Shown here piece by piece: positions 1-9,537 of a stretch of DNA of 64,000 nt. The translations under genes and the position numbers were made by a program. Position 1 is the first letter of the stretch. The number at the start of each line of letters is the position of its first letter. Under the pieces are notes generated by a model. The model did not search any database and was not told the DNA's origin. It saw nothing but the letters and a program-made list of their open reading frames with translations. The stretch is from positions 62,001 through 126,000 of the forward strand of contig NZ_SSOM01000073.1 of the NCBI RefSeq assembly GCF_029871235.1, read 5' to 3'. The DNA is from Pseudomonas sp. BN411 (GTDB taxonomy: Bacteria; Pseudomonadota; Gammaproteobacteria; Pseudomonadales; Pseudomonadaceae).

Positions 1-16
1 AGCGGAGGTGGCATTG

Positions 17-87
17 GTAGGGTGGGCTTCAGCCCACCAACGAGCCTCCGCGTGGGCTGAAGCGGAGCGCCGCCCGGCCCACCCTAC
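17..87. repeat. GTAGGGTGGGC-family intergenic inverted repeat
   Basis: The left arm begins GTAGGGTGGGC and the right arm ends GGCCCACCCTAC. The right arm (about 51-87) reappears almost base for base on the other strand at 24821-24857, so this is a dispersed repeat rather than a gene-specific terminator. It lies downstream of the trhP stop codon. Confidence 0.7.
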
Positions 88-110
88 AGAAGAGAGTACG
101 GAGCGACCCG

Positions 111-1436
111 TCAGGCGCTGGCCGCCGTGCGGCTATTGCCGTTGCTGAACCAGCGCAGGAGCAGGGCGTTCTCCAGGTCCACGCCAGCAGGCAGCGGCAG
201 GTACAGGGTGTGGCCGTCGCCCGGGGCCACCGCCTTGCGCTCGCCGTAGCGGTTTTCCAGGGCTTCCAGGCGGAAGTCGAGGTTGCCTTGCGGGGTCATC
301 AATTGCAGGCGGTCGCCGACGGCGAAGTGATTCTTCACCCGCACCTCCGCCAACCCTTGGCGAACCACCCCGGTCAGCTCGCCGACAAACTGCTGGCGCT
401 CCGACAGCGAGTAGCCGTGCTCATAGTTCTGGTACTCGTCGTGTACATGGCGGCGCAGGAAACCTTCGGTGTAGCCACGGTTGGCCAATGATTCGAGATC
501 GTCCATCAGGGTGCGGTCGAAGGGGCGGCCGGCGCAGGCGTCGTCGATGGCCTTGCGATAGGCCTGGGCGGTGCGTGCCACATAGAAGTGCGACTTGGTG
601 CGACCCTCGATCTTCAGCGAATGCACGCCCATCTGCAGCAAGCGCTCCACGTGGTGCACGGCGCGAAGGTCCTTGGAATTCATGATGTAGGTGCCGTGCT
701 CGTCCTCCCAGGCGGACATCAGTTCGCCGGGACGATTGGCTTCCTCCAAGAGGACCACCTGGTCGCTCGGCTGGCCGCAGCCGAGGGTGGGCACCACCTG
801 TCCCAGTTCGTCCTCATGGGCCGGCTTGGTGCCGTACTGCCAGCGGCAGGCATTGGTGCAGGTGCCCTGGTTGGGGTCGCGGTGGTTGAGGTAGCCGGAG
901 AGCAGGCAGCGGCCGGAATACGCCATGCACAGGGCGCCGTGGACGAAGACCTCCAGTTCCATGCCCGGCACCTGCTGGCGAATTTCGCCGATTTCCTCCA
1001 GCGACAGCTCGCGGGACAGGATTACCCGGCTGAGCCCCTGCTGCTGCCAGAACTTCACGCTGGCCCAGTTCACCGCGTTGGCCTGTACCGAGAGGTGGAT
1101 GGGCATCTGCGGGAAATGCTCGCGAGCCAGCATGATCAGGCCGGGATCGGACATGATCAGCGCATCAGGCCCCATGGCGATCACCGGCTCCAGGTCCTTG
1201 AGGAAGGTACGCAGCTTGGCGTTGTGCGGGGCGATGTTCACCACCACGTAGAAGCGCTTGCCGGCGGCGTGGGCCTCCTCGATGCCGAGGGCCAGGTTGG
1301 CGTGGTCGAATTCGTTGTTGCGTACCCGCAGGCTGTAGCGCGGCTGGCCGGCGTAGACGGCATCGGCGCCGTAGGCGAAGGCGTAGCGCATGGCCTTGAG
1401 GGTGCCGGCGGGGGAGAGCAGTTCGGGGCTGTGCAT
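111..1436 (-). CDS. trhP: U32-family peptidase-like tRNA hydroxylation protein TrhP (YegQ)
   Basis: A 441-residue protein close in length to E. coli YegQ/TrhP (about 453 aa). That family uses a prephenate-dependent route to hydroxylate uridine 34 of certain tRNAs. The U32 signature is clear: the stretch FVHGALCMAYSGRCLLSGY, then GTCTNACRW, gives the cysteine set typical of the family. The N-terminus MHSPELLSPAGTLKAM is the usual family start, so I chose the ATG at 1436 although the frame stays open upstream. Length argues against RlhA (about 650 aa) and UbiU (about 330 aa). It corresponds to PA5440 by position. Confidence 0.9.
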   Translation of the reverse strand: MHSPELLSPAGTLKAMRYAFAYGADAVYAGQPRYSLRVRNNEFDHANLALGIEEAHAAGKRFYVVVNIAPHNAKLRTFLKDLEPVIAMGPDALIMSDPGLIMLAREHFPQMPIHLSVQANAVNWASVKFWQQQGLSRVILSRELSLEEIGEIRQQVPGMELEVFVHGALCMAYSGRCLLSGYLNHRDPNQGTCTNACRWQYGTKPAHEDELGQVVPTLGCGQPSDQVVLLEEANRPGELMSAWEDEHGTYIMNSKDLRAVHHVERLLQMGVHSLKIEGRTKSHFYVARTAQAYRKAIDDACAGRPFDRTLMDDLESLANRGYTEGFLRRHVHDEYQNYEHGYSLSERQQFVGELTGVVRQGLAEVRVKNHFAVGDRLQLMTPQGNLDFRLEALENRYGERKAVAPGDGHTLYLPLPAGVDLENALLLRWFSNGNSRTAASA

Positions 1437-1539
1437 GGCGCGGCTCGCGGAGTCTGGAGGACGGGCGCGCGATTCTAGGGAGGGTGGCGGGGAGGAATAT
1501 TGCTCTGGAGCAATGGGGCTGCTGGGGGGGTTGCCGTTC

Positions 1540-1625
1540 GTAGGTTGGTCCGAGCGAAGCGAGGCCCAACGTTGCCCGGTCAAACCCCTGTCTGTTGGGC
1601 TTCGCTGCGCTCTGCACCAACCTAC
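1540..1625. repeat. GTAGGTTGG-family intergenic inverted repeat
   Basis: The left arm starts GTAGGTTGGTCCGAGCGAAG and the right arm ends CTGCACCAACCTAC, with GTTGGGCTTCGCTGCGCTCT inside. The same inner core occurs in the two copies at 43242-43329 and 43406-43493. It separates trhP from the downstream end of zwf. Confidence 0.75.
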
Positions 1626-1635
1626 GGTCGCCTGG

Positions 1636-3078
1636 TCAGTCGTGCCAGGCGCGGTCGTGTAGTTCCAGCAGGCTGTGGGCTTGTTCCGGGCCGGTAGAGC
1701 CGGCGGGGTAGGGGCGCGGGCTCTGGTAGTGCTCGTGCCAGCCTTCGAGGATGGGGTCGACCCAGCGCCAGGCGGCTTCCACTTCATCGCGGCGCATGAA
1801 GAGCGTCGAATCGCCCTCGATCACGTCCAGCAGCAGGCGCTCGTAGGCATCCCAGCGGCGCTGATGGCTGAAGGCCTTGGCCAGGTTCAGGTCCAGCTCC
1901 ACCGGCTCCAGGTTCATGCCCTTGCCGGGGCTCTTGGCCATCAGTTGCAGGCTGATGCGCTCTTCCGGCTGGAGGCGGATCAGCAGGCGGTTGGCCTCGC
2001 CGTCGGCGAACAGGCGGTGAGGCACTGGTTTGAACTGGATGACGATCTCCGAGTACTTGCGCGCCAGACGCTTGCCGGTGCGCAGGTAGAAAGGCACGCC
2101 GGCCCAGCGCCAGTTGTCGATCTCCGCCTGCACGGCGACGAAGGTCTCGGTGTCGCTGTCGTTGTCGACGTTCTTCTCGAAGTAGTAGGCGGGCACTTCC
2201 TGGCCGCCGATCTTGCCGGCGCTGTATTGGCCGCGCACTGTCTTGTCGCGCACATCCTGGCCGGAGACGGGTTTCAGCGCCTCGAGGATCTTCACCTTCT
2301 CGTTGCGCACGGCTTCGGCGTCGAAGCGCACCGGCGCTTCCATCGCTACCAGGCAAAGCAGTTGCAGCAAGTGGTTCTGCACCATGTCGCGCATGGCGCC
2401 GGAGCGGTCGTAGTAGGCGCCGCGGTTTTCCACGCCGAGTGTTTCGCAGACGCTGATCTGGACATGGTCGACATGCCCGGCGCGCCAGATCGGCTCGAAC
2501 AGGCCGTTGGCGAAGCGCAGGGCCATCAGGTTCTGCACGGTTTCCTTGCCCAGGTAGTGGTCGATGCGGAACACCTGGGATTCGTCGAACACCTTGCCGA
2601 TCGCGGCGTTGATCGCACGGGCCGAATCCAGCGAATGGCCGATGGGCTTCTCCAGCACGATGCGCGACTGCGGGGTGGCCATGCGGGCGATGGACAGGTG
2701 TGCGGCGATGTCCTCGAACAGGTCGGGGGCGGTGGCCAGGTAGTACACCCGCCCGCAGCCGGGATCGGGCCCCAGGTAGCGGGCCAGGCGGCCGAAGTCG
2801 GCGCTCTGGGACACGTCCATGGCGAAGTAGTCCAGGCGTTCGGAGAAGCCGCGCCAGGCCTCGGTGGTGAAGTCGGCGCGGGCCACCTGGGCCCGGCAGC
2901 GGCGCTCGGCCAGGGCGCGGAAGCCATCGCGGTCGAGGGTGTTGCGGGCGAGGGCGAGGATGCGCATCTGGGGATGCAGGCGTCCTTCGCGATGCAGGTG
3001 ATAGAGGGCCGGAAGCAACTTGTGCAGGGCGAGATCGCCGGTGCCGCCGAAGACGAGCATGTCGCAGGAGCTGGTCAA
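1636..3078 (-). CDS. zwf: glucose-6-phosphate 1-dehydrogenase (second Zwf paralogue, PA5439-like)
   Basis: Oxidises glucose 6-phosphate to 6-phosphogluconolactone with NAD(P)+, feeding the Entner-Doudoroff and pentose phosphate routes. The N-terminal nucleotide-binding motif reads VFGGTGDLALHKLLPALY and the active-site signature RIDHYLGKE is intact. About 480 aa, normal for the family. I chose a TTG start at 3078 because AAGGAAGGGAG lies 9 nt upstream and the protein then begins just before CDMLVFGG; a GTG at 3102 is the alternative. Divergent from an RpiR-type regulator, with an operator-like palindrome between them. Pseudomonas usually also has zwf next to pgl-eda, so this is probably the extra copy. 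Confidence 0.88.
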   Translation of the reverse strand: MTSSCDMLVFGGTGDLALHKLLPALYHLHREGRLHPQMRILALARNTLDRDGFRALAERRCRAQVARADFTTEAWRGFSERLDYFAMDVSQSADFGRLARYLGPDPGCGRVYYLATAPDLFEDIAAHLSIARMATPQSRIVLEKPIGHSLDSARAINAAIGKVFDESQVFRIDHYLGKETVQNLMALRFANGLFEPIWRAGHVDHVQISVCETLGVENRGAYYDRSGAMRDMVQNHLLQLLCLVAMEAPVRFDAEAVRNEKVKILEALKPVSGQDVRDKTVRGQYSAGKIGGQEVPAYYFEKNVDNDSDTETFVAVQAEIDNWRWAGVPFYLRTGKRLARKYSEIVIQFKPVPHRLFADGEANRLLIRLQPEERISLQLMAKSPGKGMNLEPVELDLNLAKAFSHQRRWDAYERLLLDVIEGDSTLFMRRDEVEAAWRWVDPILEGWHEHYQSPRPYPAGSTGPEQAHSLLELHDRAWHD

Positions 3079-3142
3079 GGATGCGCTCTCCCTTCCTTGC
3101 ACGCTGAGAAAAGGTGGTTCAACTGGGCGGAGAAGCGACTCA

Positions 3143-3168
3143 TGTAGTATAACTACAAGATCACTACA
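3143..3168. promoter_or_regulatory. HexR-type operator between zwf and the RpiR-family regulator
   Basis: A perfect inverted repeat TGTAGT-ATA-ACTACA (3143-3157) is followed by a third half-site ACTACA (3163-3168). It resembles the TGTAAT-N3-ATTACA palindrome reported for HexR. On the minus strand the palindrome contains TATACT, so binding would cover a possible -10 for zwf. Control of both divergent genes is inferred. Confidence 0.7.
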
Positions 3169-3208
3169 GCCTGGTTCAGCCGATCATAACCGAGTCGAGA
3201 GCCGTTGC

Positions 3209-4123
3209 ATGACGGAAGAATCCGGCAAGAACCCCATTCCAGACAGAGCCTGCCCTGTGAACCTGCTGCAACATATCGCCCAGTCGCGTCATCTGCTACG
3301 CAAGTCGGAACTGAAAGTCGCCGACCACGTCCTGCTCGATCCCGCAGCGGTCATGCACAGCTCCATGGCCGATCTGGCCCAGGGCGTCGGGGTCAGCGAG
3401 CCGACCATCGTGCGCTTCTGCCGCGCCATCGGCTGCGGCGGATTCCAGGACCTCAAGCTGAAACTGGCGCAGAGCCTGGCTGCCGGTGCCAGCTTCGGCC
3501 AGTTCGCGATACACGAGGATGACTCGGTCGCGGACTTCAGCCTGAAGATCTTCGACACCACCCTGCACACGCTGATGGAAGTCCGCGAGAAGCTCGACCC
3601 GGAAGCCCTGCAGCGCGCCATCGGTGCCTGCGCCCAGGCCCAGCGCGTGGAGTTCTACGGCTTCGGTGCTTCCGGCGCGGTAGCGGCGGATGCCCAGCAC
3701 AAGTTCTTCCGCCTGCTGCTCACCGCGGCGGCCTATTCCGACCCGCACATGCAGGCGATGTCGGCGGTCACCCTGAAGCCTTCGGATGTGGCCATCTGCA
3801 TTTCCCAGTCGGGCCGCTCCAAGGACCTGCTGATCACCGCCAACCTGGTGCGTGAAGCCGGCGCCACCCTGATCACCCTGTGCCCGAGCCAGACCCCCCT
3901 GGCGGATCTCGCCACGGTGAACCTCGCCATCGACGTACAGGAAGACACCGAGATCTACACCCCGCTCACCTCGCGCATCGCCCACCTGGTGGTGATCGAT
4001 GTGCTCGCCATGGGCGTTGCGATGGCGCGTGGCCCGAGCCTGGTTAACCACCTCAAGAGCGTGAAGCGAAGCCTGCGCAGCCTGCGCCTGTCGCCCAAGT
4101 CGGTGAAGAGCGCCGAGGACTGA
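3209..4123 (+). CDS. RpiR/MurR-family regulator, HexR-like (PA5438-like)
   Basis: 304 aa. The N-terminal RpiR helix-turn-helix includes MADLAQGVGVSEPTIVRFCR. A C-terminal SIS sugar-phosphate-binding domain follows, with FYGFGASGAVAADAQHKFFR and ICISQSGRSKDLL. Close in plan to HexR, which represses glucose catabolic genes until released by 2-keto-3-deoxy-6-phosphogluconate. Divergence from zwf plus the intervening HexR-like palindrome suggest it controls zwf and itself. The ATG at 3209 has only a weak ribosome site; a GTG at 3257 (MNLLQHIAQS) is possible and is closer to HexR's own length. Confidence 0.85.
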   Translation: MTEESGKNPIPDRACPVNLLQHIAQSRHLLRKSELKVADHVLLDPAAVMHSSMADLAQGVGVSEPTIVRFCRAIGCGGFQDLKLKLAQSLAAGASFGQFAIHEDDSVADFSLKIFDTTLHTLMEVREKLDPEALQRAIGACAQAQRVEFYGFGASGAVAADAQHKFFRLLLTAAAYSDPHMQAMSAVTLKPSDVAICISQSGRSKDLLITANLVREAGATLITLCPSQTPLADLATVNLAIDVQEDTEIYTPLTSRIAHLVVIDVLAMGVAMARGPSLVNHLKSVKRSLRSLRLSPKSVKSAED

Positions 4124-4154
4124 GTTGCTCAGGGATTGAACTCGCCTGCTCCGC

Positions 4155-4529
4155 TCAAGCGAGTCCCTGACGCACGAGCAGCCTCTCTATCGCCTCGATG
4201 AAAGGCCCGCTGCCCGGCCAACTGGTGATCCGTCCCAGCGGCCGGCCGTGGTAGAGGGCAACGAAGGTGGGCACCCCGTGCAGGCCGTAGCGCAGCGCCA
4301 GCGCCGGGTCTTCATCCACTTCGTCGTGCAGCCAGCGCACCTGTGGCCACTGGCAGCGCTCCTGGGTGCGCAACAGGTCGTGCTTGGCGACGTCGCAGAG
4401 AGGGCAGTCGTCCTGCCAGAGGTAGAGCAGCACCAGCTTCTGCCGTTCGCTGGCCAGTACGTCATCGATGATGCTTGCGCGCACCCGTTGGATCGGAAAG
4501 CGTTGGAAGAACTCGACGGCATTGCTCAT
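4155..4529 (-). CDS. thioredoxin-fold protein
   Basis: 124 aa with the thioredoxin pattern: a strand LVLLYLW, then the CxxC motif as CPLC (Cys42 and Cys45), and later GVPTFVALY with the cis-proline typical of the fold. No signal peptide, so probably cytoplasmic. The CPLC dipeptide differs from the thioredoxin CGPC, pointing to a specialised disulphide or redox role. The start at 4529 is supported by GGAGGA six bases upstream. Its substrate cannot be told from the sequence. Convergent with the RpiR-family gene. Confidence 0.75.
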   Translation of the reverse strand: MSNAVEFFQRFPIQRVRASIIDDVLASERQKLVLLYLWQDDCPLCDVAKHDLLRTQERCQWPQVRWLHDEVDEDPALALRYGLHGVPTFVALYHGRPLGRITSWPGSGPFIEAIERLLVRQGLA

Positions 4530-4707
4530 GGCGTCCTCCAGCGGCGTTACCCGTCTACTGCTGAGCAAAGTCTGGCACCGGCAGTCTGTCCAGCTACCTG
4601 AAACTCCCGCTTCACCACAGATTCACCGAGCCTTCGCGAAAGCGTCACAGGGGCGGGTGATCCTGCGCCTGTCAGCCTGCTTCCGAACCCACCCTGGGAG
4701 AGACGCC

Positions 4708-4929
4708 ATGCAACGCTTTCACGATGAATCCGTACATCTGGACAGCAAGACCCGGCGCAAACTGGAGGACCAACGGCGTATGCAGTTCCGCCGCGCCATC
4801 GAAGACCGAGTCGAGCAACGCCGCCTGCAGGCGGAGTGCTCGGACTATCCCTACCCCGAATTGATCGCCGTTAACTACCTGTTGTCGTCAAAGGCAGCGC
4901 ACCGGAAAAACGGTGCGAAAGCGCGCTGA
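4708..4929 (+). CDS. small PA3496-family protein
   Basis: 73 aa, very basic, beginning MQRFHDESVHLDSKTRRKLE and containing QRRMQFRRAIEDRVEQRRLQ and SDYPYPELI. This matches my recollection of the short Pseudomonas PA3496 family, sometimes labelled putative envelope integrity protein; its function is not established. Preceded by GGGAGAGACGCC. The last 59 bases overlap the 3' end of pycR on the opposite strand. Confidence 0.65.
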   Translation: MQRFHDESVHLDSKTRRKLEDQRRMQFRRAIEDRVEQRRLQAECSDYPYPELIAVNYLLSSKAAHRKNGAKAR

Positions 4930-5833
4930 TCTGGGCGCGTTCTTCGCGGATAAAGGCTAAAAACGCCTGGGCAACCGGCGACAGCCGCTTGCCCTTGGCG
5001 TGTACCGCGCACCAGCTCCGGTAAAGCGGCAGCTCCTCCACCGGCAGCTCCCGCAGTAACCCCGTTGCCAGTTCCAGGCTCACCGCGTGGCGCGGGATCA
5101 GGGCGATCCCCAGGTCCGCCACCACGCACTCCTTCTGCGCATCCAGCGAGGCCACTTCCATGGTCTGGGCGAAGTGCGCGCGCTTCTGCTGGAAGTATTC
5201 CTCGCAGGCCTTGCGGGTGCCCGAGCCGGCCTCACGGACCAGCAGCGTGTAGGGCTCCAGGTCCTTCAGGGTCAGCTTGGCGGCATTGCACAGCGGGTGG
5301 CCGGGTGGCGCCACGGCCACGATCGGGTTGTTCAGGAAGGGCAGGAACTCCAGGGCCATGTCCTGGGGTACCAGGGACATGATCACCAGGTCGTCGCGGT
5401 TGTCCGAAAGGCGCTTGATGACCTGGGCGCGGTTGGTCACCACCAGATGCAGGCTGACGTCCGGGTGCTGTTCGCGGAAGGCGGCGAAAAGGTGCGGAAC
5501 GAAGTACTTGGCACTGGACTCTACCGCCAGGTTGAGCTGGCCCTGCAGCGAGCCCTGGAGATCGGAGAGCTGCATGTCGAGGCTGGCCAGGCGCTGGAAG
5601 ATATCGCTGCTGGCGCGCATCAGTGCCTCGGCGGCGTCGGTCACGTAGAGCTTCTTGCCGACGTACTCGAACAGCGGTTGGCCCACCAGCTCCTCGAGCT
5701 GGCGGATCTGCAGGCTGACGGCCGGCTGGGTCAGTGCCATCTCCTCGGCCGCCCGGCTGTAGGAGCGGCTTTCGAACACCGCACGGAATACCTGGAGCTG
5801 GCGCAGCGTCATACGCAGCAGGGTCTTGCGCAT
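4871..5833 (-). CDS. pycR: LysR-family regulator of pyruvate carboxylase, PycR
   Basis: 320 aa with an N-terminal winged helix (LRQLQVFRAVFESRSYSRAA, then LTQPAVSLQIRQLEEL) and a periplasmic-binding-like effector domain. It is divergent from pycA, as PA5437 (PycR) is in P. aeruginosa, where it is known as the regulator of this locus. The 186-bp gap holds an imperfect palindrome at 5892-5913. The ATG at 5833 follows GAGGCCAAAATCG; an in-frame ATG at residue 8 is an alternative. The 3' end overlaps the small convergent gene by 59 bp. Confidence 0.88.
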   Translation of the reverse strand: MRKTLLRMTLRQLQVFRAVFESRSYSRAAEEMALTQPAVSLQIRQLEELVGQPLFEYVGKKLYVTDAAEALMRASSDIFQRLASLDMQLSDLQGSLQGQLNLAVESSAKYFVPHLFAAFREQHPDVSLHLVVTNRAQVIKRLSDNRDDLVIMSLVPQDMALEFLPFLNNPIVAVAPPGHPLCNAAKLTLKDLEPYTLLVREAGSGTRKACEEYFQQKRAHFAQTMEVASLDAQKECVVADLGIALIPRHAVSLELATGLLRELPVEELPLYRSWCAVHAKGKRLSPVAQAFLAFIREERAQISALSHRFSGALPLTTTGS

Positions 5834-5891
5834 CGATTTTGGCCTCGTGGGGTGGGCAAGGTTGCTGACTATAAGCTCATCCTAATGGATA

Positions 5892-5913
5892 CCCCAATAA
5901 TTATTGATTGGGG
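5892..5913. promoter_or_regulatory. candidate PycR operator upstream of pycA
   Basis: CCCCAAT at 5892-5898 is mirrored by ATTGGGG at 5907-5913 around an AT-rich core, in an otherwise GC-rich region between the divergent pycR and pycA genes. LysR regulators usually bind such interrupted dyads. Assignment to PycR rests on position only. Confidence 0.5.
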
Positions 5914-6019
5914 TTATTCCCGCTCGCGGCGTAGGGTAATGACGCGACCGCTACACGACCTGCGGTCACCCAACGACCGGCCCAGCCGTTCGCCTGTTCA
6001 CTTGGTCGAGGGACAACTC

Positions 6020-7435
<1,416 letters not shown>

Positions 7436-7451
7436 GGGAAGGATTCAGAAC

Positions 7452-9257
7452 ATGAGCAAGAAGATTTCGATCACCGATACCATCCTGCGCGATGCGCACC
7501 AGTCCCTGCTGGCCACCCGCATGCGCACCGAAGACATGCTTCCGATCTGCGACAAGCTCGACAAGGTCGGCTACTGGTCGCTGGAAGTCTGGGGCGGCGC
7601 GACCTTCGACGCCTGCGTGCGCTTCCTCAAGGAAGATCCGTGGGAGCGCCTGCGCAAGCTCAAGGCCGCCCTGCCCAACACCCGCCTGCAGATGCTCCTG
7701 CGCGGCCAGAACCTGCTGGGCTACCGCCACTACAGCGATGACGTGGTTCGTGCCTTCGTCGCCAAGGCCGCGGTCAACGGCATCGACGTGTTCCGCATCT
7801 TCGACGCGATGAACGACGTGCGTAACCTGCGCACCTCCATCGAAGCCGTAAAGGCCGCCGGCAAGCACGCCCAGGGCACCATCGCCTACACCACCAGCCC
7901 CGTGCACACCATCGACGCCTTCGTTGCCCAGGGCAGGGCGATGGCCGACATGGGCGTGGACTCCATTGCCATCAAGGACATGGCGGGCCTGCTGACCCCG
8001 TACGCCACCGGTGAACTGGTCAAGGCGCTGAAAGACGCGCTGCCGCTGGATGTGGTCGTGCACTCCCACGACACCGCCGGCGTGGCCAGCATGTGCCAGC
8101 TCAAGGCCGTGGAAAACGGTGCCGACCGCATCGACACCGCGATCTCCAGCATGGCCTGGGGCACCAGCCACCCGGGCACCGAGTCGATGGTCGCCGCCCT
8201 GCGCGACACGCCCTACGACACCGGCCTGGACCTGGAGCTGATCCAGGAAATCGGCATGTACTTCCACGCCGTGCGCAAGAAGTACCACCAGTTCGAAAGC
8301 GAGTTCACTGGCGTGGACACCCGCGTGCAAGTGAACCAGGTGCCGGGCGGGATGATTTCCAACCTGGCCAACCAGCTCAAGGAACAGGGCGCCCTGAACC
8401 GCATGCCGGAAGTGCTGGCGGAAATCCCGCGCGTTCGCGAGGACCTCGGCTTCCCGCCCCTGGTCACCCCGACCTCGCAGATCGTCGGCACCCAGGCCTT
8501 CTTCAACGTGCTGGCCGGTGAGCGCTACAAGACCATCACCAACGAAGTGAAGCTCTACCTGCAGGGCCGCTACGGCAAGGCGCCGGGTGAGATCAACGAG
8601 CAGCTGCGTCGCCAGGCCATCGGCAACGAGGAAGTCATCGACGTGCGTCCGGCCGACCTGCTCAAGCCGGAGCTGAACAAGCTGCGCGAAGATATCGGCA
8701 GCCTCGCCAAGTCCGAAGAGGACGTGCTGACCTTCGCCATGTTCCCGGACATCGGCCGCAAGTTCCTCGAAGAGCGTGCCGCCGGCACCCTGAAGCCGGA
8801 AGAACTGCTGCCCATGCCCAACGGCAAGGGTGCGGTTGCGGTCGGCGGCGAAGGCACTCCGACTGAGTTCGTGGTGGACGTGCATGGCGAGAGCTACCGC
8901 ATCGACATCACCGGCGTCGGTGTGAAGAGCGACGGCAAGCGCCACTTCTACCTCGCCATCGACGGCATGCCGGAAGAGGTTGTGTTCGAGCCGCTCAACG
9001 AGTTCGTCGCAGGTGCCGGCAGCAAGCGCAAGCAGGCCAGCGCCCCGGGCGATGTCAGCACCACCATGCCGGGCAACATCGTCGACGTGCTGGTGAAGGA
9101 AGGCGACCAGGTGAAAGCCGGTCAGGCCGTACTGATCACCGAAGCGATGAAGATGGAAACCGAAGTCCAGGCGCCCATCGCCGGTACCGTCAAGGCCATC
9201 CATGTGGCCAAGGGCGACCGCGTGAACCCGGGCGAGATCCTGATCGAAATCGCCTGA
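7452..9257 (+). CDS. pycB: pyruvate carboxylase subunit B (carboxyltransferase plus biotin carrier)
   Basis: 601 aa, OadA-like. The N-terminal carboxyltransferase domain begins ITDTILRDAHQSLLATRM, with the metal and substrate segment IKDMAGLLTPYA; a PYC/OADA linker domain follows, and the C-terminus is a biotinyl domain with EAMKMETE, Lys567 being the predicted biotin site. With PycA it forms oxaloacetate from pyruvate to refill the TCA cycle. No membrane partner genes (oadB/oadG-like) lie nearby, which favours pyruvate carboxylase over sodium-pumping oxaloacetate decarboxylase. A strong terminator follows. Confidence 0.94.
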   Translation: MSKKISITDTILRDAHQSLLATRMRTEDMLPICDKLDKVGYWSLEVWGGATFDACVRFLKEDPWERLRKLKAALPNTRLQMLLRGQNLLGYRHYSDDVVRAFVAKAAVNGIDVFRIFDAMNDVRNLRTSIEAVKAAGKHAQGTIAYTTSPVHTIDAFVAQGRAMADMGVDSIAIKDMAGLLTPYATGELVKALKDALPLDVVVHSHDTAGVASMCQLKAVENGADRIDTAISSMAWGTSHPGTESMVAALRDTPYDTGLDLELIQEIGMYFHAVRKKYHQFESEFTGVDTRVQVNQVPGGMISNLANQLKEQGALNRMPEVLAEIPRVREDLGFPPLVTPTSQIVGTQAFFNVLAGERYKTITNEVKLYLQGRYGKAPGEINEQLRRQAIGNEEVIDVRPADLLKPELNKLREDIGSLAKSEEDVLTFAMFPDIGRKFLEERAAGTLKPEELLPMPNGKGAVAVGGEGTPTEFVVDVHGESYRIDITGVGVKSDGKRHFYLAIDGMPEEVVFEPLNEFVAGAGSKRKQASAPGDVSTTMPGNIVDVLVKEGDQVKAGQAVLITEAMKMETEVQAPIAGTVKAIHVAKGDRVNPGEILIEIA

Positions 9258-9279
9258 TTGCTCCGGCGATAGTCCCCGT

Positions 9280-9305
9280 AGGGAGCCGCAAGGCTCCCTT
9301 TTTTT
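9280..9305 (+). terminator. intrinsic terminator of pycAB
   Basis: Eight-base stem AGGGAGCC / GGCTCCCT with a GCAA loop, followed by a run of seven T. It begins 23 bases after the pycB stop codon. Confidence 0.9.
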
Positions 9306-9347
9306 GTGTCCGAGAAGAAGGTAGATGTCTTTGGCTCGGTCTGGATC

Positions 9348-9425
9348 GTAGGGTGCGCTGTGCGCACCGATTCCACGAACCGCCGCGGCATCAGGTCAAA
9401 CCGCCGGTGCGCACGGGCACCCTAC
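9348..9425. repeat. GTAGGGTGCGC inverted repeat
   Basis: GTAGGGTGCGCTGTGCGCACC is mirrored imperfectly by GGTGCGCACGGGCACCCTAC. Same general design as the other dispersed intergenic repeats of this window. Confidence 0.6.
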
Positions 9426-9537
9426 CGGATCAGCGTCATCCTGCTAGCCCCTGCTTGTGCCAATGACGATTTCTGATTTCCATCATCGAGGGCCGGATAC
9501 CTAGCCTGCGCGCATCTCCAATTGCGGAAGCAGGTCC

